Shown piece after piece: positions 16,800 through 26,104 of a stretch of DNA of 64,000 nucleotides. The stretch lies in NCBI RefSeq assembly GCF_012223425.1, contig NZ_CP038799.1:2356001-2420000 (forward strand), read 5' to 3'. The notes under the pieces are model-generated. The model saw only the letters and a list, made by a program, of their open reading frames with translations. It was not told the DNA's origin and made no database searches. Numbering within the stretch: position 1 is the first letter of the stretch; every line of letters begins with the position of its first letter. A program made the translations under genes and the position numbers. Source of the DNA: Mycolicibacterium frederiksbergense. Its GTDB lineage: Bacteria > Actinomycetota > Actinomycetes > Mycobacteriales > Mycobacteriaceae.

Positions 16800-19037
16800 T
16801 CACCGCGAAGTCACCTCCGTCGCGTCCATCATCGGTGCGGCCGTGAACGGCTGGATCCGCACCCGGCTGGGTGCGTGCGACCGTGGCGCCGCGTCGCCGT
16901 CGGCGGTGATCGCCGAAGCCGGAACGTAGTTGGTCCCGGTGTAGACGCTGCGGAATTTCACCGGGTCCTCCATACCGACCCGCAGGAAGCCCACACCGCT
17001 CTCCTTGTTGGTGATGTACTGCGCCTCCGGAGTGCCGATCACGGCCTTGGACTCGGCGGAGCTGGTGGTGCGCAGCGCAATTCGGTAGGTCAGGTTGGGT
17101 TCCAGCTTGTCGATCCGCACACCACCGGTGTTCAGCGACTGGGTCGCCAGCAGCAGATGCACCCGCAGTGACCGGCCGACACGGCAGATGCGGTCGAACA
17201 GCGCGATGAAATCCGGGTGATTCTGCAACAGCTCGGCGAACTCGTCGACCACGACGAACAGGGTGGGCAGCGGCGCCAGATCAGCTCCACGTTCCCGGTG
17301 TTTCTCGTACTCGGCCACACCGGACAGTGCACCGGCCGCCCCGACCTGGATACCGGCCTGACGCAGGATGGATTGCCGCCGGTCGAGTTCACCGGTGAGC
17401 ACCTCGCCCATGCGGCTGACCAACTCGGCTTCCTCTTCCATGTTGGTCACCACCGCCGCGGTGTGGGGCAGCTTCTCCATGCCGAGGAACGTCGAACCAC
17501 CCTTGAAGTCGGTGAGCAACAGGTTCACCTGATCGGGGTGGTGCGTGGCGGCGAGAGAAAGGATCAGCGTACGAAGGAATTCCGACTTACCGGAGCCCGT
17601 CGTGCCGATCAGCATGCCGTGTGGTCCGGCACCGAACTCGGCGCCTTCCTTGATGTCGAGGTGCATGATGTCGCCGGTCTTGAGTTCGTGACCGAACGGG
17701 ATCTTCAGCCGGTCGCGGTCGGTGTCGCTGAACATCCGCCAGCGCGACGGCGTCACCTCCTCGACCGTCTGCGCACCGACCAGCTGATGCCATTCGGTGG
17801 CGACCTTCTTCTGCACCCGGGTGCTCTTGTCGATGATCGTGCCGGTGATCGACCACCCGGCCAGCTTGCGGGCCACCCGCCCGGCCTGCGTCGGCGTCAT
17901 GCGGTCGGCCGCATTGACCACCAGCCGGAAAGTCTGGTTCGGCAGCCGGTCGTCGGCGCTGCCGTCGGCGTCCAGCCGGATCCGATAGGCCGACCCGCGG
18001 TGGTTGCCGAGGGTGATGACGGTGACGCCGGCCCGCCCGTCCACCGGGAAACCCGCCTTGCCACCCGTCAGATCGACCACCACGACGTAGGGCCCGCTGG
18101 GCGCGGCATCTGCGGTGTGCGGCCCACGCGCGGTCAGATCGGACAGGCCGTCCGGGCGGGTGAAGACCAGCCGGGTCGGCCCGGCCGCGTCGGTGTCGGT
18201 CTGATGCTGAACGTGCGGAAGCCATTTCAGCCAGGTCCAGTCCGGATCTTCCGGGTTGTCGGTGAGCACCCGGATCTGCACCAGGTCCGGCGGATGGAAG
18301 ACCGCCAGGTGGCAGATCATCGCGGTCAGCAGTCCCGCCGCACGCTCGCCGTCCCCACCGATCGCGATGGTGGGGAAGGTCCTCAGCTGCACCAGTTTCG
18401 GGCAGTCGTGGATCAGTCCATGGGTGCGCAGGAACTTGATCAGCCACATGTGGCTCACCGGCTCCAGGTGGGGCTGCGGCGCTCCCGACGGTCCGGACAG
18501 TTCGCCACCCACCGACGGCTTGAGCAACCGGTCCACCGCGGGCTCGGCGCCGATGCCGATCCGGGCGGCGGCGAAGAAGTCGGCGTTGGCCTGCCGCGAC
18601 CACTGCCGGTTGGTCCCGATGATCGACAACAGGTCTTCGGGGTGTGGGGCGTGATAATTGAAGAACGTCACCTGCGCGGCCGCCGAGGTGGTCACCCGGG
18701 CACGCAGGCCGGCCAGGTAGCGCAGGTATTCCTTACGGTCGGCGTTGATCTCGGGCACCCGCTTGCCGCCCGGACCGCCACCGGCCATGAACCCGACGGT
18801 CGCCATGATCATCATCAGCGGCATCATCAGCATGTACGGCGAGAGCTGCCGGATCCCGGTGAAGATCATGATGCCGATCATCCCGAGCATGCCGCCGCCC
18901 ATCACCCAGGGCAACGCCTTCTGGATGCCCGAGGGCGGGATGTCGATTCCGAGGTCATCCGGTGGGGTGATGTTGATTTCGCCCGGTGTGAGCCGTGGCC
19001 CCCGCTTGATGATCGGGGTGAATTTCTTCGTCGTCAT
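16800..19037 (-). CDS. eccCa1: ESX-1 FtsK/SpoIIIE-type ATPase, membrane half (EccCa)
   Basis: Membrane-bound motor of ESX-1, 745 residues. Two transmembrane helices (about 43-88) are followed by a cytoplasmic stalk/DUF region and the first, catalytic FtsK-type domain with Walker [10 protein letters not shown] (about 477-485) and Walker [13 protein letters not shown]. Length and layout fit Rv3870. The start codon overlaps the eccB1 stop (ATGA). Substrate engagement by EccCb1 is thought to relieve inhibition of this domain. Confidence 0.97.
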   Translation of the reverse strand: MTTKKFTPIIKRGPRLTPGEINITPPDDLGIDIPPSGIQKALPWVMGGGMLGMIGIMIFTGIRQLSPYMLMMPLMMIMATVGFMAGGGPGGKRVPEINADRKEYLRYLAGLRARVTTSAAAQVTFFNYHAPHPEDLLSIIGTNRQWSRQANADFFAAARIGIGAEPAVDRLLKPSVGGELSGPSGAPQPHLEPVSHMWLIKFLRTHGLIHDCPKLVQLRTFPTIAIGGDGERAAGLLTAMICHLAVFHPPDLVQIRVLTDNPEDPDWTWLKWLPHVQHQTDTDAAGPTRLVFTRPDGLSDLTARGPHTADAAPSGPYVVVVDLTGGKAGFPVDGRAGVTVITLGNHRGSAYRIRLDADGSADDRLPNQTFRLVVNAADRMTPTQAGRVARKLAGWSITGTIIDKSTRVQKKVATEWHQLVGAQTVEEVTPSRWRMFSDTDRDRLKIPFGHELKTGDIMHLDIKEGAEFGAGPHGMLIGTTGSGKSEFLRTLILSLAATHHPDQVNLLLTDFKGGSTFLGMEKLPHTAAVVTNMEEEAELVSRMGEVLTGELDRRQSILRQAGIQVGAAGALSGVAEYEKHRERGADLAPLPTLFVVVDEFAELLQNHPDFIALFDRICRVGRSLRVHLLLATQSLNTGGVRIDKLEPNLTYRIALRTTSSAESKAVIGTPEAQYITNKESGVGFLRVGMEDPVKFRSVYTGTNYVPASAITADGDAAPRSHAPSRVRIQPFTAAPMMDATEVTSR

Positions 19038-20584
19038 CCACCGGCTCCTTGGGGTGGCATCGGGGAACCCTGCGCCGGGGCGGGCAGCCCGGCGGCCGGG
19101 GCGCCCGGCGCGGCGGGTGCCTGCGCGCCGGGCGGCACCGCCTGGTTGTTGCTGAGTCCATCGACCTTGCGCGGGTTCGGATCTGGGGGCAGCGTGTCAT
19201 GTTCGAGCAGCGCGGCCTGTTTGGTCAGCACCGGCCCGTCGATCAGCAGGCTGACCACCTGCCAGGGCGCGGTCTGCGGCCCGCTCAGGCCCAGGGTGCC
19301 CGCGGTGTCCTCATTCGGCAGCCCGTACCGCACGCCCTGCGGGTCCACGTAGTACAGGCTCTCGCCGTAGCGGGGATCCGGTGACTGCAACCGGATGAAC
19401 TGACCGCCCTCGATGAACACCGTGGCATCACCGGCGATCTGCTCGATACCGCTGTTGAGCCGCGATGCCGGGACCGGCAGGTGCCTGCCGCTGATGACGG
19501 TCTGGCGCGGTGCCTGATCGCCGGGCTCGCGCTGCCAGCTCCAGCACAGCGTCGGAGCGTCGTGGCGCAGTCTGATGTCCATCGGTTCGTCCGGCAGCGG
19601 CGAGACGAAGACCTGCTCGGGAATCGCCGCGACATCACTGGCTTCCACCGAGGGGGAGGTGATGAGGCCGAATGAATTGGTGGCCCGCAACGCGGCGGCG
19701 GTGGTGCCGTTGACCTTCGCCACCCCGTCGGGCAGCACCACATAGCGTTGTTCGGTGTTGTCGGTGATGGTCTTGAAGACCGCGCCGATCACCAGGTTGG
19801 GTGGCAGGCCGACGGTGTTCGGCGCGCCGGCCGACGGGACCGCGGGCAGCTGCCAGGGCCCGACGTTGGGGAGAGCGTTGAACAGACCCTCCGAGATCGG
19901 AGTCGCCTTGGCGGTCACCGGGATTCCGACGGCCGAGGTGATGGCACGGTCGGCGAGGTCGATGGCGTGCCTGCCGTCATCGGTCACCAGCCAGGTGCGG
20001 TCCTTGAACGAGACCAGCACACCCTGGCTCGGCGTCATCGGCCCCACGGATGCATCCATCGATAGCGGCATCACCAGTGCGGAGGTCTGGACCTCGGGTG
20101 CCACACTGTCCGGCTTGATCACCGTGTCGCACAGCGACCACGAGGAGGTCGGCGCACCGACCGGGGTCGCGTACGGTGCCCCCGGGATGCCGATCGGCTG
20201 GCCCTTCGTCATCCGGTTCAGCTCGTCGGACTTGACCGCCGACGGGTTGGCCGGGTTACCCAGCACCAGGCGCGCAGAGGTCAGGTTGTAGACCGGCCGC
20301 AGATCGTCGGATCCGGGTACCAGCACGTACAACTGATTGGTGCTGCGATCCACCAGCAGGGTGTCCGAACCCCGCTTGCCGAGCGGTTTGAAATACGCCA
20401 GCAGTACCGCGCCCAGGCAGACGACCACGGCGATGACCATGCCGGCCATCACCGCCCGGCTGTAGAACTGCAGGGGATCGTCGAACATCCGGGTGTCGCG
20501 CCGGACGATGGCGTGCTCGACACGGCGCAGCAGGAAGCGCCAGCCGCTGACCTGGACCTTGGTGGTCAACCGGAAGCCTGCCAC
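19034..20584 (-). CDS. eccB1: ESX-1 membrane component EccB
   Basis: Subunit of the ESX-1 membrane complex with a short cytoplasmic N-terminus, one transmembrane helix (about 45-68) and a large periplasmic domain made of the repeats usual in EccB. It has 516 residues. The opening block, with [16 protein letters not shown], is highly conserved in EccB proteins. The C-terminal 50 residues are Pro/Ala/Gly-rich. It starts with GTG, 2 nt after the eccA1 stop, and overlaps eccCa1 by 4 nt. Confidence 0.96.
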   Translation of the reverse strand: MAGFRLTTKVQVSGWRFLLRRVEHAIVRRDTRMFDDPLQFYSRAVMAGMVIAVVVCLGAVLLAYFKPLGKRGSDTLLVDRSTNQLYVLVPGSDDLRPVYNLTSARLVLGNPANPSAVKSDELNRMTKGQPIGIPGAPYATPVGAPTSSWSLCDTVIKPDSVAPEVQTSALVMPLSMDASVGPMTPSQGVLVSFKDRTWLVTDDGRHAIDLADRAITSAVGIPVTAKATPISEGLFNALPNVGPWQLPAVPSAGAPNTVGLPPNLVIGAVFKTITDNTEQRYVVLPDGVAKVNGTTAAALRATNSFGLITSPSVEASDVAAIPEQVFVSPLPDEPMDIRLRHDAPTLCWSWQREPGDQAPRQTVISGRHLPVPASRLNSGIEQIAGDATVFIEGGQFIRLQSPDPRYGESLYYVDPQGVRYGLPNEDTAGTLGLSGPQTAPWQVVSLLIDGPVLTKQAALLEHDTLPPDPNPRKVDGLSNNQAVPPGAQAPAAPGAPAAGLPAPAQGSPMPPQGAGG

Positions 20585-20586
20585 CG

Positions 20587-22308
20587 TTACTCGCTGATGT
20601 TCAGTCGGCCGTGCACCGCGGCGATCGCGGCAGCCATGTCTTCACCACTGATCTCACTGAGCTGTTCGACGCCCAGGCTCTCGATGTCCAGCGACCGGGC
20701 CAACCGCATGTCCCGGCTCTGCTCACCGGCCTCCACGAGCTGGCGGGCGTAGCGGCCGTTGCCTGCGATGTCCAGCGCCGGCTTGCCGTTCAGCAACCGG
20801 TCGTGCAGCAGCATCGCGGCGTCGCGCACCCTCTTGGCGGCGTCCTCGCTGAGTTGTGAATCATTGGCTTCGGCAATGACTCTCGCGATCTCGACGATGT
20901 CCTCGGCCGAGTAGGAGTCGAACTCGACCCGGGTGGCGAAGCGGGACCGCAGACCGTCATTGGTCTCCAGCAACCGGTCGATGTCGGCGCTGTAGCCGGC
21001 GATGATCACCACCAGACGGTCGCGGTCGTTCTCCATCCTGGCCAACAGCGTGTCCAGCGCCTCGGTGCCGAACGGGTCGGCGCGTCCATCGCGCTCCTGC
21101 ACCAGCGTGTACGCCTCGTCGATGAACAGCACCCCGCCGACGGCGCGGTCGATGGTGCGCGAGGTCTTGACCGAGGATTGGCCCTCGTACTCGGCCACGA
21201 AATCCTTGCGGGAGGTCTCCACCAGTTTGGGTTCGGCGATCACGCCGAGGCCGGCCAGGATGTTGGCCACCACCCTGGCGATGGTGGTCTTGCCGGTACC
21301 TGGCGGGCCGGTGAAGATCATGTGCTTGGACTGCTGGGCGACCTTCATGCCACGGGCGGCACGCACCTTGGCCATCTGGGTCGCCGCCCGGTACTTCTCG
21401 ATCTGCTCCTTGACTCTGCTCAGACCGATCTGGCGGTCCAACTCGGCCTGGGCGTCGGCCAGCAGTTTCTCGCGGCCGGAGGTGTCGGCCTGCACGCTTG
21501 CCGGATCCCACGGGTCGGTGCGGGCGGCGATCTTCTCGGCCGTCGTCGTGACCAGCCGATAGGCCGGATCCTTGAGGGCTGCAGACACTTTCGGCGACGG
21601 GTGGGTGGCCTGAAGCCACTCCAGCAGGGCGACCGCGGCATCCTCGTTGCCCTGGCTACGCCGCACCATCGCCAAATACCAGGCGATGGCCGGGGCGCAG
21701 GCCTCCCCCGCCGGCGACGAGTTGGACTCGGTGAGCCGCCGCTCGGCCTCGGTGGACAGACCGAGGTTGGTCACCGCGACCCCGTGCGCGACACCGGCGG
21801 CGGCACCGAGGAACTTGTCCGGCCATCCGGATGCCGCGCGCACCTCGTCGATCACGTCGGTCCAGCGTTCGGCCGCACCGTAGATGACCGCCTTGATCCA
21901 GGACACCAGATATTCGGCACCCATCGCGGGGGCGTCGTCCAGGGCTTCGATGGCATCGGCGAAGTTGCCCTCGACGGCCTCACGTACCGCGAACGCCATG
22001 GTGATCGCCAGCGGTGAATTCACCGGGTAGGTGATGTCGCCGTAGAGGCCACCGATCGGGATGCGGGCGTTGAGGCTGTTCATCGAGATCTCGGCCGTGC
22101 CCGCCAGCTGACCGAAGTTGTTCCGCGAGTACCACGCCCGGAACAGGGTGGCGCGGTCGGTGTCACCACAGCGCAGCCGGCCCACCCAGGCGTCGCAGGC
22201 GGTCTCGTCGACGGAGGTGATCTCGGTGAACAACTCAAGGGCTCGGGCCGGGGCCGTGGGCAACATGCCGACGGCCGTCCCGAACAGGCTTGCCAGGTGT
22301 TCAGTCAT
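20587..22308 (-). CDS. eccA1: ESX-1 AAA+ ATPase EccA (CbbX type)
   Basis: Cytoplasmic AAA+ ATPase thought to act on EspG-bound PE/PPE substrates and to support ESX-1 secretion. With the ATG at 22308 it has 573 residues, the length I recall for Rv3868. The N-terminal half (to about 280) is a TPR-like helical domain. The C-terminal half holds Walker [10 protein letters not shown] (about 332-340), Walker [11 protein letters not shown] (about 389-398) and the arginine-finger region GLRSRFATR. An in-frame GTG at 22314 is the alternative start. The start overlaps the espH end by 8 nt. Confidence 0.97.
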   Translation of the reverse strand: MTEHLASLFGTAVGMLPTAPARALELFTEITSVDETACDAWVGRLRCGDTDRATLFRAWYSRNNFGQLAGTAEISMNSLNARIPIGGLYGDITYPVNSPLAITMAFAVREAVEGNFADAIEALDDAPAMGAEYLVSWIKAVIYGAAERWTDVIDEVRAASGWPDKFLGAAAGVAHGVAVTNLGLSTEAERRLTESNSSPAGEACAPAIAWYLAMVRRSQGNEDAAVALLEWLQATHPSPKVSAALKDPAYRLVTTTAEKIAARTDPWDPASVQADTSGREKLLADAQAELDRQIGLSRVKEQIEKYRAATQMAKVRAARGMKVAQQSKHMIFTGPPGTGKTTIARVVANILAGLGVIAEPKLVETSRKDFVAEYEGQSSVKTSRTIDRAVGGVLFIDEAYTLVQERDGRADPFGTEALDTLLARMENDRDRLVVIIAGYSADIDRLLETNDGLRSRFATRVEFDSYSAEDIVEIARVIAEANDSQLSEDAAKRVRDAAMLLHDRLLNGKPALDIAGNGRYARQLVEAGEQSRDMRLARSLDIESLGVEQLSEISGEDMAAAIAAVHGRLNISE

Positions 22309-22744
22309 GGTCACCTTGATACCGGGTCGCGAAAACCTTCGCCCGCGCGGCGTCGGCTTCCTCGGGGGACGGCAGCCCGACAGCGCGGTTCAGGAAATCT
22401 CGAGTGTCGACGGTGTCATGTCCATGGTCCTGCATGCCCTCGAGCATGTACGAGAACTGCGCTGCCCTGGCCCGCTGGGTCGCCAGTCCGGCGATCACCA
22501 CGATCTCGGCCGCCAGCGGTTCCTCGCCCGCCTCAACCGCATCGGGGGAAAGTTCGACGCGTTGCACCCGCCCATCGAAGAACGCCGAAACTGTCACGGT
22601 GCCGGGAGGATTGGTGACGGCGAAGGTCGGCTGGGCGGGTGCGTCGGGTTCAGCGGGCGCCCACGGCTGATAGACGTCGAACGCCTCGAGCCCACCGGTG
22701 TGCTCCTCATCGGCGTGGTGGGCGTCATGCGGAGAATTCCCCAT
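22301..22744 (-). CDS. espH: ESX-1 associated protein EspH
   Basis: A 147-residue acidic cytoplasmic protein without known enzymatic motifs. The core FAVTNPPGTVTVSAFFDGR, the LADEI-like block LAAEIVVIAGLA, and the end LPSPEEADAA..VFATRY match my memory of Rv3867 (EspH). The N-terminal part is shorter than in M. tuberculosis. In M. marinum EspH affects EspE/EspF-type substrates; both of those genes are missing next to this locus, which makes its role here uncertain. It lies between espG1 (8-nt gap) and eccA1 (overlap). Confidence 0.87.
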   Translation of the reverse strand: MGNSPHDAHHADEEHTGGLEAFDVYQPWAPAEPDAPAQPTFAVTNPPGTVTVSAFFDGRVQRVELSPDAVEAGEEPLAAEIVVIAGLATQRARAAQFSYMLEGMQDHGHDTVDTRDFLNRAVGLPSPEEADAARAKVFATRYQGDHD

Positions 22745-22752
22745 CGTCGCCC

Positions 22753-23610
22753 TCAGTCGCCGTCGTAGTAGAAGTCGGCCTCGGACTTGGCATCAAACCA
22801 GGCACCCGCGGGCAGGAATGTCATCAATTCATCGAGGGCCCGCTGCAGATTGTCGTTTGTGCCGGGCAGGAAACTGCCGAACAACTCGCCATTCACCTTG
22901 CGCGGGATCGACACGATACGACCCAATGCGGAGTCCAGCACACCGGCCGCCACATCGGCCTGGGTGTAGGTGCCCCCGGAGTGGCGTTCGGTCGCGGTGA
23001 TCTCCACCCAACTGCTGGGGTTGGCGGTCGCCTCGGCGTAGATACGCGCCGAGGCTGGGGCGATGCCGAACTGTGCCAACTGATTCGGAGAACGCGATTC
23101 GGCCAGCCGGCTCGACACCCCGGTCATCGGTTCCACGTCGGCGGGCTCGGCCGCTCCCAGCACCGCGGTCACCATGCCGGCCAGACCGACCTGCGGAGCC
23201 ACCCGTTGCAGCACCAGCAGGTCGCCGTCCCTGGCGGCGATGACATGGCGATCACCTTTGCGGCAGACCACGAAGCGGACCATCTTGCCGCCAACGTCGC
23301 GGCGCCACCACCGACCCTCGAGCATGCGATCCGAGCGGGACAGCGAGTCGGCCATGGCCGCGACCTCGGGGTGCGCCTTACCGTGCAGATCGAGTACGCC
23401 CTGGTCGGTGAGATCACCGGCGACCTTCTCCCACACCTTGTCCCGTAGTTCGGGCTGCGGGATGTTGGGTCGGATACCCAGCGAGGGCGGGAACTCCTCG
23501 AGGCCGAGTCGATCCGCGATGACCAGCATGCCGTCGATCGTCACCTCGACGGCGATCACGTCGTCGTAATGCGAGGGCTCACCGTGCCCGGCAAAGGAGG
23601 AGCTGGACAC
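22753..23610 (-). CDS. espG1: ESX-1 PE/PPE chaperone EspG
   Basis: Cytoplasmic chaperone that binds the tip of the PPE partner (here probably PE35-PPE68) and keeps it soluble for export. It has 285 residues. The blocks VEVTIDGMLVIADRL, LGIRPNIPQ, EGRWWRRD and VRFVVCRKGDRHVIAARDGD are typical of EspG1 (Rv3866). The start is a GTG at 23610 with a G-rich but modest ribosome site. Upstream, in the same frame, a 24-codon ORF with a far better ribosome site ends in TAG only three nucleotides before this GTG, so espG1 translation may depend on re-initiation. Confidence 0.94.
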   Translation of the reverse strand: MSSSSFAGHGEPSHYDDVIAVEVTIDGMLVIADRLGLEEFPPSLGIRPNIPQPELRDKVWEKVAGDLTDQGVLDLHGKAHPEVAAMADSLSRSDRMLEGRWWRRDVGGKMVRFVVCRKGDRHVIAARDGDLLVLQRVAPQVGLAGMVTAVLGAAEPADVEPMTGVSSRLAESRSPNQLAQFGIAPASARIYAEATANPSSWVEITATERHSGGTYTQADVAAGVLDSALGRIVSIPRKVNGELFGSFLPGTNDNLQRALDELMTFLPAGAWFDAKSEADFYYDGD

Positions 23611-23613
23611 CGG

Positions 23614-23688
23614 CTACCCCACCCGCACCGCAGAGCCCAGCGCGACGGACGCACGCAGCTGGTTGGTGTGATGAACGTGGTGTGACAT
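23614..23688 (-). CDS. Short leader ORF in frame with espG1
   Basis: A 24-residue ORF beginning MSHHVHHTNQLRAS and ending AVRVG, then TAG, CCG and the espG1 GTG. It has one of the best Shine-Dalgarno sites in the region (GGGAGGAG ending a few bases before the ATG). Four of its first seven residues are His. It is in the same frame as espG1, so it could be a translated leader that couples or attenuates espG1, or the remains of an N-terminal extension cut off by an amber codon. Its position is where espE and espF would lie in M. tuberculosis. I know no homologue. Confidence 0.5.
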   Translation of the reverse strand: MSHHVHHTNQLRASVALGSAVRVG

Positions 23689-24036
23689 GTTGCTCCTCCC
23701 CCGTGGTGACAATCGTCGCGCCGCTGCGGCCGGCGCGGGCCGATTCTCCGGATTTACCGTAAAGGCGGCTCGACTCATCTGTCTCGACCCCTTCGCTTCT
23801 CACACCAATTGCCGACTCGCCGCGGCGAGTCGGCTGCCGTCTCCGAATCCCTTCCCCTGCATCGACCCTAGCAGCGCCCGAGTACCCCCAGATGCACCAA
23901 TTTTTGGCCGTCACCTGGGACGATCCCGTTTGCTGCTGGTCACTCCGGCGCGGCCGCACCCAGACCCCCCGACGCGGTGGTTGATACTGGTGCGGGCCGG
24001 TGAACGACTCGACGACGGCCCAGGAGGAGGTCCGCG
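23689..24036. promoter_or_regulatory. Divergent control region, espG1 unit / MinD-like gene
   Basis: These 348 bp separate the leftward espG1 unit from the rightward ATPase gene and must hold promoters for both. No convincing -35/-10 pair was found. The visible features are the ribosome site of the leader ORF at the left edge, a perfect 24-bp palindrome at 23811-23834, an AT-rich patch at about 23903-23910 (AATTTTTG), and AGGAGGAGG just before 24037. Confidence 0.5.
23811..23834. repeat. Perfect 24-bp palindrome upstream of espG1 unit
   Basis: The half-site GCCGACTCGCCG is followed directly by its exact reverse complement. It lies about 120 bp upstream of the leader-ORF start, so in the leader RNA it would fold into a very stable hairpin; as DNA it could be a protein-binding site. 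No T-run follows on either strand, which argues against an ordinary terminator. Confidence 0.6.
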
Positions 24037-25359
24037 ATGAGCGACCGCGATGACGCGCTGCGCCGCGAGTTGGGCTGGACGGGGCCCGTGGAGACCGATT
24101 ATGAGCCTGCCCCGGAGAACAGCGGCAAGCCTGGGCCGGAGCCCGTGCCGTCCCGCCCGCCGGTCGACTACGTGCCGCCCGCCCAGGAGTCGAGGACCCA
24201 CGGCGCCGACACCGGCCCCATCCCACCCCAACGGCCCGCGGCCCCGCCGGCGAACTGGCCACCCCAGGGACCGCCACCGGGACGTCCGCCTGTAGCGGGG
24301 CCACCTCCGAACCGGCCGCATCCCGGTGCCCCCGGACCTGGGCAGCCGTACCCGGCTCCGGGGTGGCCGGCGCCGGGGCACCCGCCGCACCGGATGCCCG
24401 CCGCGCCACCGGCGTCCTACGCCGACCGCATCCCGGTCCACGATCTGGTGCCCGTCCAGCGGATCCCACCCGGGCGGGGCTGGCGGCGGCTGGTGTTCCA
24501 GGCGTCGTTCGGTCTGATCAATCTGGGGCCGTCCCCCGATGAACTGCGTCAGGCCGAGCTGGAAGCCAGGATTCGCGGCGTGCTGCGCGGGCACTACAAA
24601 ATCGGCGTACTGGGCAAGGGCGGCGTCGGAAAGACGACCGTATCCGCCAGTGTGGGTTCGGTTTTCGCAGAGCTCCGGCAGGATGACCGGGTGGTGGCCA
24701 TCGATGCCGACACCGCCTTCGGCAAGCTCGGAAGCCGGGTGGACCCCAAGGCCGTCGGCTCCTACTGGGAGCTGGCCTCCGACCAACACCTGGAGACGTT
24801 CGCCGATATCCGAAGCCGGGTCGGCAACAATGCCGCCGGCCTGTTCGTCCTCGCTGGTGAGGGCACCCCGGCGCGCCGCCGGGTACTCGACCCGGCCATC
24901 TACCGTGAGGCCACCGCACGGTTGGACCGCTACTTCAGCATCTCGATCGTCGACTGCAGTTCCACCATGGACAGCGCGGTCACCCACGAGGTGTTGCGTG
25001 ACCTCGACGCCTTGATCGTGGTGTCCTCGCCGTGGGTGGACGGCGCCGCAGCGGCCGGCCAGACGATGGACTGGCTGGCCAACCGGGGGTTGACCGGCTT
25101 GCTGCAGCGCACCGTGGTGGTGCTCAACGATTCCGATGGACATGCCGACAAGCGCACCCGCGGCATCCTGGCCCAGCAGTTCTCCGGTCAGGGTCAGGCG
25201 GTGGTGGAGGTGCCCTTCGACGGCCAACTGCGTCCCGGTGGCGTCATCGCGGGCACCCGGGTGATGTCGACGCAGACGCGGCGCAAGTTCCTCGAGATCG
25301 CCGCCGCGCTGGCCGCGCATTTCCCGGCCGGCGACGATCGCCACCGGGAGCGTTTCTGA
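24037..25359 (+). CDS. EspI-like MinD/ParA ATPase, ESX-1 associated
   Basis: A 440-residue paralogue of EspI: a Pro-rich low-complexity N-terminal part (about 20-127), then a short conserved linker with GRGWRRL and NLGPSPDELR, and a MinD-type ATPase with P-loop KGGVGKT at 194-200 and IDADTAFGKLG after it. EspI (10912-12348) shows the same linker (GWRHW, NMGPSPDE). In M. tuberculosis the closest match by position and type would be Rv3860. Function is unknown; regulation or membrane recruitment of ESX-1 is a guess. It has a strong ribosome site, AGGAGGAGG. It is convergent with espM, 7 nt apart. Confidence 0.82.
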   Translation: MSDRDDALRRELGWTGPVETDYEPAPENSGKPGPEPVPSRPPVDYVPPAQESRTHGADTGPIPPQRPAAPPANWPPQGPPPGRPPVAGPPPNRPHPGAPGPGQPYPAPGWPAPGHPPHRMPAAPPASYADRIPVHDLVPVQRIPPGRGWRRLVFQASFGLINLGPSPDELRQAELEARIRGVLRGHYKIGVLGKGGVGKTTVSASVGSVFAELRQDDRVVAIDADTAFGKLGSRVDPKAVGSYWELASDQHLETFADIRSRVGNNAAGLFVLAGEGTPARRRVLDPAIYREATARLDRYFSISIVDCSSTMDSAVTHEVLRDLDALIVVSSPWVDGAAAAGQTMDWLANRGLTGLLQRTVVVLNDSDGHADKRTRGILAQQFSGQGQAVVEVPFDGQLRPGGVIAGTRVMSTQTRRKFLEIAAALAAHFPAGDDRHRERF

Positions 25360-25366
25360 ACGAGAC

Positions 25367-26104
25367 TCAGTGCCAATCGATCTGGGTGATGAGCTGCTCG
25401 ACGGCACCGATATGGGCGGCGGACACCGGCTGTTCCGCCTCGGCCAGCATGATGACATCCTCGGCGACGCCGGCCGCCTGGGCGGTTTCGGCGATCGTCA
25501 GATTGGCGCGCCGGCGCGCGGCGTAGAGCCGCTGGCCCACGGTCGCCGTCGCGGCGGTCGCCGCGCGCATCGTCAGCTCGTCGATACGGGTGCGCACCGT
25601 GCTGAGCGCTCGGATGAGGTCGGGTGTCACCTGGATGCGCGCGGCGCGCGCCGCGACCGCCTCCAGCTGGCGCAGATCGCCGAGGATCGCGGTGGCGCGG
25701 GCGGTGAACTCGGGCTCGGTGACCGCGGGTAACGCATCGATTGTGGACCCGAACGTGTTGGCAGCGGCGACCACCGCCTGCGCGATCAGCGGGACCTCGT
25801 CGGCAGGCCCCATCGGAGGCGGCGCGGCGGCCCGACGCGATGCGGTCCCGTCGGCCGGTTCCCCGCGGCGAAGGCGTTCGATGGCGCCCGGCGGCCACTG
25901 CAACACCGATTCGAGCTTGGCTCTGGTGGCTTGCCGCGGCCAGCTGCGGCCCTTCTCGAACGCGATGAGCGCGCCGGCGTTGATCACGCCGTCCGCGGCC
26001 AGGCTGCGCTGGCTGACGTTGAGCGCACGGCGACGCGCCGCCGCGGCGGCTCCAGCCCGCACCATGCCGGGGTCGTCACCGGGTTCGGCTTCGACCACGC
26101 GCAC
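25367..26104 (-). CDS. espM: EspM-type regulator of whiB6 (short form)
   Basis: DNA-binding regulator; in M. marinum EspM represses whiB6 and so tunes ESX-1 expression. The core RAGAAAAARRRALNVSQRSLAA...INAGALIAFEKGRSWPR matches my memory of Rv3863 and forms an XRE-like helix-turn-helix (about 15-75 from the GTG). A second HTH-like segment sits at the C-terminus (LYAARRRANLTIAETAQAAGVAEDVI). With the GTG at 26104, placed just after AGGAGG, it has 245 residues, against about 390 for Rv3863; the N-terminal FHA-like part is absent. A GTG at 26098 is equally possible. It is divergent from whiB6. Confidence 0.83.
   Translation of the reverse strand: MRVVEAEPGDDPGMVRAGAAAAARRRALNVSQRSLAADGVINAGALIAFEKGRSWPRQATRAKLESVLQWPPGAIERLRRGEPADGTASRRAAAPPPMGPADEVPLIAQAVVAAANTFGSTIDALPAVTEPEFTARATAILGDLRQLEAVAARAARIQVTPDLIRALSTVRTRIDELTMRAATAATATVGQRLYAARRRANLTIAETAQAAGVAEDVIMLAEAEQPVSAAHIGAVEQLITQIDWH

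Noticed and set aside
15002..19352. Very long rightward ORFs (over 600 and 700 codons) opposite eccCb1 and eccCa1
   Set aside because: They are antisense shadows produced by the high GC; eccC proteins on the other strand carry intact Walker motifs, and the antisense products are Arg/Gly/His-rich without any domain.
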